A program made the position numbers and the translations under genes. DNA of 64,000 bases from JALYNX01 sp040902845 (GTDB lineage Bacteria; Actinomycetota; Acidimicrobiia; Spongiisociales; ZC4RG35): the NCBI GenBank assembly GCA_040902845.1, contig JBBDWM010000034.1:1-64000 (forward strand). Reading direction: 5' to 3'. Each line of letters starts with the position of its first letter. Positions within the stretch are counted from its first letter, which is position 1. This document shows, in pieces, positions 44,568-53,230 of the stretch. Under the pieces are notes generated by a model. That model did no database searches and had not been told where the DNA came from. It saw only the letters and a list, made by a program, of their open reading frames with translations.

Positions 44568-45290
44568 GTGGGGCTCGCTCTCGAGATAACAGGCGTCAGC
44601 AAGTCCTTCGGGGCTCTCAAGGTCATCGATGACCTGAGTGTCATTTTGGGCGAAGGTGAGGCCCTCGGGATCGTGGGTCCCAATGGCGCGGGCAAGACCA
44701 CCCTGTTCAACCTGATCACCGGATCGATCCCACCTGACAGTGGGACGATCCGGTTCGATCAGTCGGCGATAGTGGCCCAGGCTCCACATCTCAGGGTGCG
44801 CCGGGGTTTGGGCCGGACTTATCAAATCCCCCAGCCGTTTGGGGGGATGACGGTCTTTGAGAATGTCCTGGTGGCGGCGTCCTACGGATCGTCGAAAGGG
44901 GAGAGCGCCAGTCACGACCGTTGTGTCGACATCTTGTCTCGCACCGGGCTCCTCCCCAAGGCGAACACTCTTGCCGCAACATTGACGATCCTCGAGCGAA
45001 AGCGACTCGAGTTGGCGCGCGCTCTCGGGACCGATCCGACGGTGCTACTCCTCGATGAGATCGCAGGTGGGCTGACCGATCCAGAAGTCGAAGAGCTCGT
45101 CGAACTCATCAAATCGATCCACCACTCGGGAATGTCTATCGTCTGGATCGAACACTTGCTGCACGCCCTGATAGCCGTCGTTGATCGGGTCCAGGCGATC
45201 CATTTCGGCAAGCACCTCATCGAGGGCAACCCGGCGGAGATAATCAACAGCCCTGAAATGCGCGAGGTATACCTCGGGATCGAGGAGTGA
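44568..45290 (+). CDS. ABC importer ATP-binding protein, LivG type
   Basis: A 240-aa ATPase with Walker A GPNGAGKTT (about 37-45), the Q-loop region LGRTYQIPQPFGGMTVFENV, a degenerate signature (ATLTILERKRLELARAL in place of LSGGQ), Walker B VLLLDEIAGGLTDPEV and an EHLLHAL H-loop. A weakly conserved LSGGQ is common in LivG. GTG 44568 lies 15 nt after the binding-protein stop. Confidence 0.92.
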   Translation: MGLALEITGVSKSFGALKVIDDLSVILGEGEALGIVGPNGAGKTTLFNLITGSIPPDSGTIRFDQSAIVAQAPHLRVRRGLGRTYQIPQPFGGMTVFENVLVAASYGSSKGESASHDRCVDILSRTGLLPKANTLAATLTILERKRLELARALGTDPTVLLLDEIAGGLTDPEVEELVELIKSIHHSGMSIVWIEHLLHALIAVVDRVQAIHFGKHLIEGNPAEIINSPEMREVYLGIEE

Positions 45291-45297
45291 GTCAACG

Positions 45298-46008
45298 ATG
45301 CCCGACATCCTCGAGATAAGGGGCCTCGACGCCTTCTATGGGTCGTTTCAGGCCCTTTTCGAGACCTCTCTGACAGTTGCCGAGGGAGAGATCGTCGCGG
45401 TAATCGGGGCCAACGGGGCGGGAAAGTCGACATTGCTGAGGTCGATCTCAGGCTGGCTGGGATCGGCGCCGGATCAGATCCTGTTCGACGGTGAGCCGAT
45501 CGGTGGCCATCGGGCGGAGAGCGTGGCCACGCTTGGTGTGGTGATGGTGCCCGAAGGCAGACGGATCTTTCGCAGTCTAAGTGTCGAAGAGAACCTGATG
45601 ATGGGCGGCTACACGGGCAGGACCGGTACCTGGGACCTCGATCGCGTCTACGACTTGTTCCCGGTTCTGGGAGAGCGCAGATTGACGCCGGGCACCCGGC
45701 TCTCGGGCGGCCAGCAACAGATGCTCGCCATCGGCCGCGGGCTGATGGCAAACCCTCGAGTGCTGTTGCTCGACGAGATCTCGCTGGGCTTGGCTCCGAT
45801 CGTTGTCAAGGAGCTATATCGAGTGATCCCGACCCTTCGCGAGGACGGAATGGCAGTTTTGCTCGTCGAGCAGGACGTTCGTCAGGCGACGGCGACCGCC
45901 GATCGGATTTACTGCCTGCTCCGGGGTCGGGTGTCCCTCGAGGCGCCGGCCGACGAGGTGGATCACTCGGATTTGATTGCTGCCTACTTCGGCGTGCGGG
46001 ACGAATGA
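45298..46008 (+). CDS. ABC importer ATP-binding protein, LivF type
   Basis: A 236-aa ATPase with Walker A GANGAGKST (about 38-46), VMVPEGRRIFRSLSVEENLMMG typical of LivF, the signature LSGGQQQ, Walker B VLLLDEISLGLAP, and VLLVEQDVRQA. The stop overlaps the LivH start by 4 nt. Confidence 0.94.
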   Translation: MPDILEIRGLDAFYGSFQALFETSLTVAEGEIVAVIGANGAGKSTLLRSISGWLGSAPDQILFDGEPIGGHRAESVATLGVVMVPEGRRIFRSLSVEENLMMGGYTGRTGTWDLDRVYDLFPVLGERRLTPGTRLSGGQQQMLAIGRGLMANPRVLLLDEISLGLAPIVVKELYRVIPTLREDGMAVLLVEQDVRQATATADRIYCLLRGRVSLEAPADEVDHSDLIAAYFGVRDE

Positions 46009-46865
46009 CCGACGCCATCGTCCAGGGAATCCTGCTCGGCGGGCTCTATGCCCTCTTCGCCGCGGGTCTGGCCATTGTGTTCGGAGTGATGAAGATCGTG
46101 AATCTGGCGCACGGTGATTTCATCATCCTCTCCGCTTATCTGACGTTGGTAGCGGTGGAACTGACCTCGCTCAACCCCATGGTGACGGTGGCCTTGATCG
46201 CCGCGATCATGGGGATCTTCGGGTATGCGCTGCAACGGGGGATCCTCAACTTCACACTCGGCTCCGGGATTCTTCCGCCACTGGTAGTCACCTTCGGGCT
46301 CTCGATCATCATCCAGAACGTGCTCCTGCAGGTGTTCTCGGCGGACACCCAAGGTCTCGACGCCGGGGCTCTCGAGCTGAGCAGCATGAGCTTGCCGTTC
46401 GGGATTGCGGTCGGGTGGTTCCCCTTCCTCACCTTTCTGCTGGCGATCGCGGTGCTCGGAGGCCTCCAACTCGTGATCGGCCACACCAAGATGGGCCGCT
46501 CCTTCCGCGCAGTCTCCGACGACGAGGAGACGGCGAGTCTGATGGGAGTGCGAACCCGGCATGTTTTCGGCATGGCGATGGCGATCGCGCTGGTGGTCAC
46601 GGCCATCGGTGGTGTGGTTCTCGGGATCCGGACCCAATTCGACCCGGCCCTGGGCCCGGCCCGCCTCATCTATGCGTTCGAGACCGTGATCATCGGCGGT
46701 CTTGGCTCACTCTGGGGCACCCTGGTTGGGGGTGTGGTCCTGGGTGTCGCCCAGAACGTCGGTGCCTATTTCTCGCCTGGCTGGCGGGAACTCGCAGGTC
46801 ACCTGGTTTTTCTCATCGTGCTGGCATGGCGACCTTCGGGGCTTTTCGGGAGGAACGGAGAATGA
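46005..46865 (+). CDS. ABC importer permease, LivH type
   Basis: A 286-aa membrane permease with about eight helices. It opens with IVQGILLGGLYALFAAGLAIVFGVMKIVNLAHGDFIIL, the conserved LivH start, and carries the coupling region MGRSFRAVSDDEETASLMGVRTRHVFGMA before AFETVIIGGLGSLWGTLVGG. The ATG overlaps the LivF stop, and its stop overlaps LivM. Confidence 0.95.
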   Translation: MTDAIVQGILLGGLYALFAAGLAIVFGVMKIVNLAHGDFIILSAYLTLVAVELTSLNPMVTVALIAAIMGIFGYALQRGILNFTLGSGILPPLVVTFGLSIIIQNVLLQVFSADTQGLDAGALELSSMSLPFGIAVGWFPFLTFLLAIAVLGGLQLVIGHTKMGRSFRAVSDDEETASLMGVRTRHVFGMAMAIALVVTAIGGVVLGIRTQFDPALGPARLIYAFETVIIGGLGSLWGTLVGGVVLGVAQNVGAYFSPGWRELAGHLVFLIVLAWRPSGLFGRNGE

Positions 46866-47881
46866 CCGTCCAGCATCGGGTGGAGCTGGGGACCAGCGCC
46901 AGCCGCCGGTTCGCGATGGTGGGGATCGTCGCCTTCGTGTTTCTGGCCTTGATCCCGTTCTTCGCCGATCGGTCTCTGTTGGTCTCCCTGACCCAGTTGA
47001 TGATCCTGATCGCTCTCGGGGAGTTGTGGAATCTGCTCGCCGGCTATGCCGGCATCTACAGTTTCGGCCAACAGGCCTATGTCGGGATCGGCGCCTATGC
47101 GACCTTCGCCCTCGCCGACCTGGTCGGTCTCAACCTCTGGCTTGCCCTAGTCCTTTCCGGGGCTGTCGCCGTCTTGATTGCGATGCTCACCGCCCTCCTG
47201 ATATTTCGGCTTCATGGTGGGTATTTCGCGGTGGCGACCTGGGTGGTTGCCGAGACCTACCGCCTGATCGTGAAGAACAACGCAACTCTGTTTCCAAGGG
47301 GCACTCCACAGCCGTTGCGGGCACTATCGGTCCTCGGTGCGAACCGGTTCCAAGAGGTCTACTGGCTAGCCCTGGTAGCGGGAGTAGGAACCATTGTCGG
47401 GGCGCTCATCCTCCTCCGATCCCGTCTTGGGCTGGCGCTCAGTGCCATCAGAGACGACGAGGAGACGGCGGCCGCCAGTGGTGTCGATGTCAACATGGTC
47501 AAGCTCACCGTGTACCTGATCGTCGCCGCAGCCACCGGGCTGGTCGGAGGCGTCTACCTGTTGAACAATGTCTCCATCGACCCCGACAGCTACTTCTCGA
47601 TCGGGCTGACCGCGCAGATGGTGATCGTGGTCGTGGTTGGGGGTCTGGGCACCATCGAGGGCCCGATACTCGGTGCCATCGTCTATTTCCTCCTCGACGA
47701 GAACCTGAGCGAGCTCGGGGCCTGGTGGTTCATCATCCTCGGGGTGTTCCTGATCGTCGTCATGATCCGGGCTCCCAAAGGGTTGTGGGGATTGATCCAG
47801 GATCGCACCGGTCTCCGTCTCTTCCCGGTCCAACGCCGGCTCGTCATCGAGAAACCGTCAGTCGACGGCGGCGTATCGTGA
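46862..47881 (+). CDS. ABC importer permease, LivM type
   Basis: A 339-aa permease with about nine helices. Motifs are LWNLLAGYAGIYSFGQQAYVGIGAYATF, LGLALSAIRDDEETAAASGVDVNMVKL and MVIVVVVGGLGTIEGPILGAIVYFLLDE. It completes the five-gene importer. The frame is open far upstream, but ATG 46862 overlaps the LivH stop and matches the family start. Confidence 0.95.
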   Translation: MTVQHRVELGTSASRRFAMVGIVAFVFLALIPFFADRSLLVSLTQLMILIALGELWNLLAGYAGIYSFGQQAYVGIGAYATFALADLVGLNLWLALVLSGAVAVLIAMLTALLIFRLHGGYFAVATWVVAETYRLIVKNNATLFPRGTPQPLRALSVLGANRFQEVYWLALVAGVGTIVGALILLRSRLGLALSAIRDDEETAAASGVDVNMVKLTVYLIVAAATGLVGGVYLLNNVSIDPDSYFSIGLTAQMVIVVVVGGLGTIEGPILGAIVYFLLDENLSELGAWWFIILGVFLIVVMIRAPKGLWGLIQDRTGLRLFPVQRRLVIEKPSVDGGVS

Positions 47882-47938
47882 GATCGAACACAATGGCAGG
47901 CCGTGGCATGATGTCCCCTCTTTCCGCTTGGAGGAAAT

Positions 47939-48829
47939 GTGACGGTTGACCCCACGCTGACCCCCGGTTCCACGTTCAGCGATCCCGACGAGGTCCTCGA
48001 GCGTTTAGCCGGCGTCGCCTATCTGGCCGACGAACGGATCGCGACCTCGATCTTCGTCGCCGATGTGCTGGGAAAGCCGGTCCTCTGTGAGGGTCCAGCC
48101 GGGGTGGGCAAGACCGAGTTGGCCAAGGCGGTGGCCGAGATCACGGGTCGGCGCCTCATCCGACTCCAGTGTTACGAAGGTCTCGACGAGTCCAAGGCCC
48201 TCTACGAGTGGAACTACAAGAAGCAACTGCTCAGGATTCAGGCCGAGCCGGAGGATGCCGAGTGGGAGCAGACCGAATCGGACATCTTTGACGAGGACTT
48301 CCTATTGGAGCGGCCGCTTCTGGCCGCGATCAGATCGGCTGAGCCGGTGGTGCTCCTCATCGATGAGGTTGATCGCATCGAGGTCGAGACCGAGGCCCTG
48401 CTGCTCGAGATCCTCTCCGACTTCCAGGTTTCGGTTCCAGAGTTGGGGACGATCGTCGCCACTACACGACCATCCGTCTTCCTCACCTCGAACAACACAC
48501 GGGAGTTGTCAGAGGCCCTGAAGCGCCGCTGCGTGTTCCTGGACCTGGACTATCCGACGATCGAACGGGAACAGGCGATCATCGAGGCCCGAATCCCCGG
48601 GATCAGTTCGACGTTGGCGGCCAACTGCGCCGAGGTCGTCTCTTGGATCCGTTCCTTCGAGTTGAAGAAACCGCCCTCGGTGTCCGAGACTCTCGACTGG
48701 GCGCGCACCCTCCTGGTGCTCGGTCGACAGGAGATGACGCGGGAGGACATCAGGGTGACGCTGAACCTCCTGCTCAAATACTCCGGGGACACGGACAAGA
48801 TCGGTGAGGCGTTGAAGGCAGCCCGCTGA
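47939..48829 (+). CDS. MoxR-family AAA+ ATPase
   Basis: A 296-aa AAA+ protein. Walker A is GPAGVGKT at 52-59, Walker B VVLLIDEVDR near 138-147, the sensor region VFLTSNNTRELSEALKRRC, and the helical lid ends at the C-terminus. MoxR ATPases act with VWA-domain partners as chaperones that insert metals or assemble complexes. A CoxE-like VWA gene lies 0.9 kb downstream on the other strand. GTG 47939 has GGAGG 6 nt upstream. The stop overlaps the dioxygenase ATG by one base. Confidence 0.92.
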   Translation: MTVDPTLTPGSTFSDPDEVLERLAGVAYLADERIATSIFVADVLGKPVLCEGPAGVGKTELAKAVAEITGRRLIRLQCYEGLDESKALYEWNYKKQLLRIQAEPEDAEWEQTESDIFDEDFLLERPLLAAIRSAEPVVLLIDEVDRIEVETEALLLEILSDFQVSVPELGTIVATTRPSVFLTSNNTRELSEALKRRCVFLDLDYPTIEREQAIIEARIPGISSTLAANCAEVVSWIRSFELKKPPSVSETLDWARTLLVLGRQEMTREDIRVTLNLLLKYSGDTDKIGEALKAAR

Positions 48830-49704
48830 TGCGAAACATCACTGAGGCCACGGTCACCGAGGCGACCGTGGCCTCGATCAAGGCGGAGGATCCCCGGCTC
48901 GGGGTGGTGATGGAAAGCCTGATCCATCATCTCCATGCCTTCATCCGCGAGGTCGAACTGACGGAGAAGGAATGGATGGCGGGGATCCGCTTCCTCACCG
49001 CGACCGGCCAGATCTCTGACGACCAGCGTCAGGAGTTCATCCTGTTATCCGACACGCTCGGGGCCAGCATCCTCGTCGACGCCATCAATCACCGGAAGTC
49101 GGCCGGATCCACTGACAGCACCGTGTTCGGGCCCTTCTGGGTGTCAGGCTCCCCCCACCTCGACAATGGCGCCCACATCGCCCGAGGCCCCGAGGCCGAG
49201 GTGGGTGAGCCAACCGTTGTCCATGGCGTGGTGAAGGGTAAGGATGGGTTGCCGCTGACAGGAGCCACCATCGATGTTTGGCAAGCTTCAGCCGAAGGTC
49301 TCTATGACGTCCAGGACCCCGCCCAACCGGAGATGAACCTGCGGGGCCTGTTCCACACGGATGACGACGGGCGTTACTGGTTTGTGACGGTGAAACCTGC
49401 CGCCTACCCGATCCCCGACGATGGTCCTGTCGGCGAAATGCTGCGAGCAACCGGTCGACATCCGATGCGTCCTGCACACATCCATTTCATGATCGACGCG
49501 CCGGACTACGACCGGCTCATCACCCACATTTTCGTGGAGGGAGATCCATATCTCGAGTCGGACGCAGTGCTCGGGGTGAAAGACGGGTTGGTGACCGAGT
49601 TCAGGGTGAACGAGTCTTTGGAAGCCGGCCACCGCTGGGGGGTCACCGCCCCGTTCACGGAGGTGCAGTTCGATTTCACGCTCGAGCCAGCAGCGGCGTC
49701 CTAG
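48829..49704 (+). CDS. Hydroxyquinol 1,2-dioxygenase (intradiol)
   Basis: A 291-aa intracellular intradiol enzyme with an N-terminal helical dimerisation domain (LIHHLHAFIREVELTEKEWMAGIRFLTATGQI) and a catalytic beta-sandwich. The iron ligands are Tyr in SAEGLYDVQDP, Tyr in KPAAYPIPDDGPVG, and the two His of RPAHIHFMI. The PDDGPVG and HPMRPAHIHF segments match hydroxyquinol rather than catechol enzymes. It converts hydroxyquinol to maleylacetate, joining the hydroquinone branch at maleylacetate reductase. Start and MoxR stop share a base (TGATG). Confidence 0.88.
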   Translation: MRNITEATVTEATVASIKAEDPRLGVVMESLIHHLHAFIREVELTEKEWMAGIRFLTATGQISDDQRQEFILLSDTLGASILVDAINHRKSAGSTDSTVFGPFWVSGSPHLDNGAHIARGPEAEVGEPTVVHGVVKGKDGLPLTGATIDVWQASAEGLYDVQDPAQPEMNLRGLFHTDDDGRYWFVTVKPAAYPIPDDGPVGEMLRATGRHPMRPAHIHFMIDAPDYDRLITHIFVEGDPYLESDAVLGVKDGLVTEFRVNESLEAGHRWGVTAPFTEVQFDFTLEPAAAS

Positions 49705-49710
49705 CGATCG

Positions 49711-51120
49711 CTACGCGATCTCCAGGACGAACTCTTGGAGCTGGTTCAGGTTGCGCACCTCGTAGACACCGGTGCAGAACCGTTTGAACTCGAGCATCAA
49801 GGAGTCCTCGTCGCCCCAGTCACCCCTGGGCTCGGGATTCAGCCAGTAGACCTGCTTGGAGCGATCGTGGATGCGGCGCAGCACGGTCAGCCCGGCGTCA
49901 TCGATCCGGTGGTTGTTGCGCGCATCACCGGTGAAGATCACAGTCGATGTCCCGGTTATCGACTTGCCAAACTTGGTCCAGAACATGTCGAATGCTTTGG
50001 CGTGATCTGAGTGGCCGTCATTGGATATGTCACGCGACCTTGCGATCAGGTGCTTCACATTGCGCAGGCCGATGCCCTCACCGATCTCCTTGGTGACCTC
50101 CTCGACTCCGTCGACAAAGATGAAGCAGCGCAATTTGGGGAACTCGTTGCTCATGGCGTTGAGAAAGCTCATAGTGAACTCGGCGAACTTGGCTACCGAC
50201 CCTGAAACGTCGGCCACCAGATAGAGGTCGGGTCTCGACTCCCTCCTCGCCCGGTACGCGGGGTCGAACGGCACCCCGCCGGCCGACAACGATCTGCGCA
50301 CTGTGCGCCGCACATCGATCCTCCCCTTACGGCGTCGCCTTCTTCGTTGAGCCAACTTGGCGGCGAGACGCCGAGCCAGAGGTCGCACCGCCTGACGCAT
50401 CCTTTTGAGTTGTTCAGGCGTGGCGCCGAGGAAGTCAATCTCTTCCACGGCGTCGAGTTGGGCGGCCAACGCGCTGTCGATGCCTCGATCCCTGGAGAGC
50501 TTGCGGTTGATCTCGTTTTGGATCCGCTCTTTGAATTTCGCGATCCGCTGCTCGAGGGCCTTGATATCGAGCTCGGCCTCGAATTCATCGGCCGATCCGC
50601 TTCTGATCCGTGCCCGGGCTTGCTGCATGAGCCAACCGAGATCGAGCTCCTTCATGATCCGGTGCAGGTAGTACTTCATCGAGGCCGATCGCTCAGAGTC
50701 GATGTGGCCGAATTCGGTCACCGCGGTTTCCGCCAGGGCGCGGAGGGCGGTGTCATCCGCTCGAAGTAGGGCATCGAGCAAGACCTCGATGAAGTCGAAG
50801 TCCTCCTTGTCGGACCGGCCCCCGTACTCGGAGCGCATGACAATCGGGCCGATCGAAGACCGGGATCCTTGTGTGATCGGCCGCTCGAGTGGTTGATCGG
50901 GGTCACGCAGAGAGGAGAAGTAGAGGTCGAAATGCGCCTCAAATATGGGACGATGGTCGGCTCGTTTCACAAGGGTGCTCCCCAGGGTCGCCTTGACCTG
51001 GTCTCGACGACTCATGTCGACCCATTGCAGAGCTTGCGCCGCGTCCACGGTTTCGACCATCGACACCGGGATCCCCGCCTGTCGCAGGTGGTGGATCAGT
51101 TCCAGCAACTCTGGGACCAC
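49711..51120 (-). CDS. CoxE-like VWA-domain protein, partner of MoxR
   Basis: A 469-aa protein. An N-terminal helical region is rich in Arg/Glu (including LAAKLAQRRRRRRKGRIDVRRTVRRSL), followed by a C-terminal von Willebrand factor A domain with the MIDAS motif DVSGS in LYLVADVSGSVAKF. It is the CoxE/DUF58-type partner of MoxR ATPases. Its stop lies 6 nt from the dioxygenase stop (convergent). An upstream in-frame start at 51249 exists but would overlap the divergent oxidoreductase gene; GTG 51120 begins the conserved VPELLELIHHLRQAGIPVS segment. Confidence 0.83.
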   Translation of the reverse strand: MVPELLELIHHLRQAGIPVSMVETVDAAQALQWVDMSRRDQVKATLGSTLVKRADHRPIFEAHFDLYFSSLRDPDQPLERPITQGSRSSIGPIVMRSEYGGRSDKEDFDFIEVLLDALLRADDTALRALAETAVTEFGHIDSERSASMKYYLHRIMKELDLGWLMQQARARIRSGSADEFEAELDIKALEQRIAKFKERIQNEINRKLSRDRGIDSALAAQLDAVEEIDFLGATPEQLKRMRQAVRPLARRLAAKLAQRRRRRRKGRIDVRRTVRRSLSAGGVPFDPAYRARRESRPDLYLVADVSGSVAKFAEFTMSFLNAMSNEFPKLRCFIFVDGVEEVTKEIGEGIGLRNVKHLIARSRDISNDGHSDHAKAFDMFWTKFGKSITGTSTVIFTGDARNNHRIDDAGLTVLRRIHDRSKQVYWLNPEPRGDWGDEDSLMLEFKRFCTGVYEVRNLNQLQEFVLEIA

Positions 51121-51179
51121 GGGTTGCAGTGTACGCTGCCGGCCTCCGAGCCAATCTCGACCCAGGTAATCGACGCGAG

Positions 51180-52208
51180 ATGAGAGAGTTTCGACCAGCA
51201 GTGGCGCCACCGGGTCGTCTCGTGCGTCTGGCACTGGTGCTCGACCCAAGAAACGGCCCTACTCAAACCATGCGCGTCGCCCAGATGGCAGAACGGGCCG
51301 GGCTGCAGGCACTGTGGGTCAATGACCGCTTCATGACGTCCGATGGCCTTGCCCGTATGGAGGCGTGGACGATGCTGACGATCGCCGCTATGTACACGTC
51401 GAAGATCAGGGTCGGCATCATGTTCAATTCCGGGCTCCGCTCGCCCCAGGCGACCGCAGCCATGGCGGGCTCGATGGACACCGTCATCGACGGTCGACTG
51501 GAGCTGGGGGTTGCTGCCGGTTGGTACGAGAAAGAGCATGTCGGGCTTGGGCTCCCGTTCCCGGACGCCGCAGCCCGGATCGAGGAGATGGGCCGTTTTG
51601 CTCGGATCCTCACCACCCTGACCAGGGGCGAGCCATTGAGAGACGATGGGATCGCACTCGGTTTGCCCTCACCTCAACCGGATGGCCCAACCCTGACTTT
51701 GGAGGCCAGAGGACAGCGCCAGCTGGCGATAGCGCTAGGTATCGCCGACAACATTCTTCTTCCCACCAGGCCGATGTCCGAGATCGCGGTCATGGTGGAG
51801 TCGGCTCGTTCCGCGGCGGCCGAGGGCAACCGTGATCCCGAGAGTCTCGGCTTTGCCGTCCAACTCCCCGTCTCGGTCGGTAGGACCAATGCCGAGTCTG
51901 ACGTCCGCGTCGAGATCGACGACATGCTGGCTCAGATGGACACCAGGGCCCTCGGCATCCATGGTGATCTGGAGCGCTGTCAGGAGATCATGATCGAGCT
52001 TGCCCATCTCGGGATCGGTGAGGTTCGGTGTGTCCTCCCCAATACGGCCGACATCGATGACGTGATCGCCCAGCTCACGGCGACCACGGTCGGGACCAAG
52101 GACATCCTCAAGCCGGGGGCTCCCCGATCCGAGGCACCAGCGCCCCCACCAGGTTGGGGCGGTCCGACCAAACCACAGAAAGAGCAATCCGGCTCAAGTC
52201 ATAACTGA
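51180..52208 (+). CDS. Luciferase-like (LLM class) flavin-dependent oxidoreductase
   Basis: A 342-aa TIM-barrel oxidoreductase using FMN or F420. Features are VRLALVLDPRNGPTQTMRVAQMAERAGLQALWVNDRF, the conserved STIDGRLELGVAAGW-type segment (here DTVIDGRLELGVAAGWYEKEHVGLGLPFP) and EEMGRFARILTTL. Its role near the hydroquinone genes could be hydroxylation or dehalogenation/denitration of a precursor, but nothing in the sequence proves it. The start is unsure: ATG 51180 avoids overlap with the divergent VWA gene; GTG 51129 and GTG 51222 are possible. The tail APAPPPGWGGPTKPQKEQSGSSHN is disordered. Confidence 0.78.
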   Translation: MREFRPAVAPPGRLVRLALVLDPRNGPTQTMRVAQMAERAGLQALWVNDRFMTSDGLARMEAWTMLTIAAMYTSKIRVGIMFNSGLRSPQATAAMAGSMDTVIDGRLELGVAAGWYEKEHVGLGLPFPDAAARIEEMGRFARILTTLTRGEPLRDDGIALGLPSPQPDGPTLTLEARGQRQLAIALGIADNILLPTRPMSEIAVMVESARSAAAEGNRDPESLGFAVQLPVSVGRTNAESDVRVEIDDMLAQMDTRALGIHGDLERCQEIMIELAHLGIGEVRCVLPNTADIDDVIAQLTATTVGTKDILKPGAPRSEAPAPPPGWGGPTKPQKEQSGSSHN

Positions 52209-52219
52209 GATTCTCAGCC

Positions 52220-52238
52220 GTGTTCGCTCTGCGAACAC
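52220..52238. promoter_or_regulatory. Perfect palindrome in the IclR promoter
   Basis: GTGTTCGC-TCT-GCGAACAC has perfect 8-bp arms. A -10-like TATTAT (52247-52252) follows, 7 nt before ATG 52260, so the palindrome covers the -35 region. This suggests autoregulation by the IclR protein. Confidence 0.6.
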
Positions 52239-52259
52239 CGGTTGACTATTATCCTCCGG

Positions 52260-53039
52260 ATGTCCGAAGAGCGTTCGGGTGACTTCATTCAATCGTTGGA
52301 GCGGGGTTTGGTCGTGATCAACTCCTTTTCCAAGGAGCGTCCGGCTCAAACTCTCAGCGAGGTGGCCCAGCTGACCGGTCTCACGAGGGCCACCGTGAGA
52401 CGGGTGCTTCTAACTCTCGCCGAGTTGGGCTACGTACATCAGAATGGGCGGTTGTTCTCGTTGACGCCCAAAGTGTTGGACCTCGGCTATTCCTTTCTTT
52501 CCTCGTTTCACGTCTTGGAGCTTGCTCAGGCGCCGATGGAGCGTTTGGTCGAGGAGGTCAAGGAGTCGTCTTCCCTTTCCATCCTCGATGGGTCCGAAAT
52601 CGTCTACGTGGCGAGAGTCCCCACCACGAGGATCATGACGATTTCCCTTGCCCTGGGGTCACGTCTTCCCGCGTACCCTACGTCCATGGGAAGAGTGCTC
52701 CTGGCCGGCCGTCCCGACTCTGAGATCGAGGACTACATCGTCCGCACCAAGTTTGAGTCTCTTACCAGGTACACCACGACCGACAAGGAAAAGTTCCGGA
52801 CGATCCTCAAGAAGACTCGAGATCAGGGCTACGCACTGGTCGACCAGGAGCTAGAGGAAGGGGTTCGCTCCCTGGCGGCTCCCATTCACAACGGGAGAGG
52901 TGAGGTGATAGCGGCCATGAATGTGTCCTGCCATGCCACCAGAGCCGGGATGACCCGTTTGCGTGAGGAGTTCCTGCCGAGGCTGCTGGCCACTGCGGAA
53001 GAGGTCAGCAGCCTGGCTGGCGCCCATCGGGCGGGTTAA
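52260..53039 (+). CDS. IclR-family regulator of the PcaR/PcaU/PobR type
   Basis: A 259-aa regulator. The N-terminal winged helix has FIQSLERGLVVINSFSKERPAQTLSEVAQLTGLTRATVRRVLLTLAELGYV (about 5-55), and the effector domain includes LALGSRLPAYPTSMGRVLLAG and GYALVDQELEEGVRSLAAPI. The TSMGRVLLA motif and overall size match the group that controls protocatechuate and 4-hydroxybenzoate (beta-ketoadipate) pathways with aromatic or 3-oxoadipate effectors. It is therefore the likely regulator of the hydroquinone island. ATG 52260 appears leaderless. Confidence 0.9.
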   Translation: MSEERSGDFIQSLERGLVVINSFSKERPAQTLSEVAQLTGLTRATVRRVLLTLAELGYVHQNGRLFSLTPKVLDLGYSFLSSFHVLELAQAPMERLVEEVKESSSLSILDGSEIVYVARVPTTRIMTISLALGSRLPAYPTSMGRVLLAGRPDSEIEDYIVRTKFESLTRYTTTDKEKFRTILKKTRDQGYALVDQELEEGVRSLAAPIHNGRGEVIAAMNVSCHATRAGMTRLREEFLPRLLATAEEVSSLAGAHRAG

Positions 53040-53041
53040 CG

Positions 53042-53073
53042 AATTCGGGGCGACGCTGGCGTCGCCCCGAATT
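53042..53073. terminator. Strong hairpin terminator after the IclR gene
   Basis: AATTCGGGGCGACG and its exact complement form a 14-bp stem with a CTGG loop, directly after the stop codon. There is no following T-run. Confidence 0.75.
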
Positions 53074-53230
53074 GCCCCTGGGAGGAGGGATCTGTTGTAG
53101 TCGACGATCCTTTGGTTGACAGTGACTCTCTACTTTCTAACCAGGCGATGTGACCGGACGGTGAACGCAGTCTGGCGATTGGCCGAATTTTGGTGGATTC
53201 ACTTCCCGCCCGTTTCCATAGACTCCACTC

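Noticed and set aside
37389..49704. Island acquired as a mobile element
   Set aside because: No integrase, transposase, flanking tRNA or direct repeats were seen, and codon use looks like that of the neighbours by eye. A base-composition computation would be needed to test transfer.
51121..51249. Longer start for the VWA gene at 51249
   Set aside because: It would overlap the first codons of the divergent flavin oxidoreductase, and the extra residues are not VWA-family-like. The true boundary remains uncertain.
53116..53121. A perfect TTGACA -35 hexamer in the gap after the IclR terminator
   Set aside because: No matching -10 lies 16-18 bp downstream, and the next gene has its own TAGACT hexamer closer to its start.
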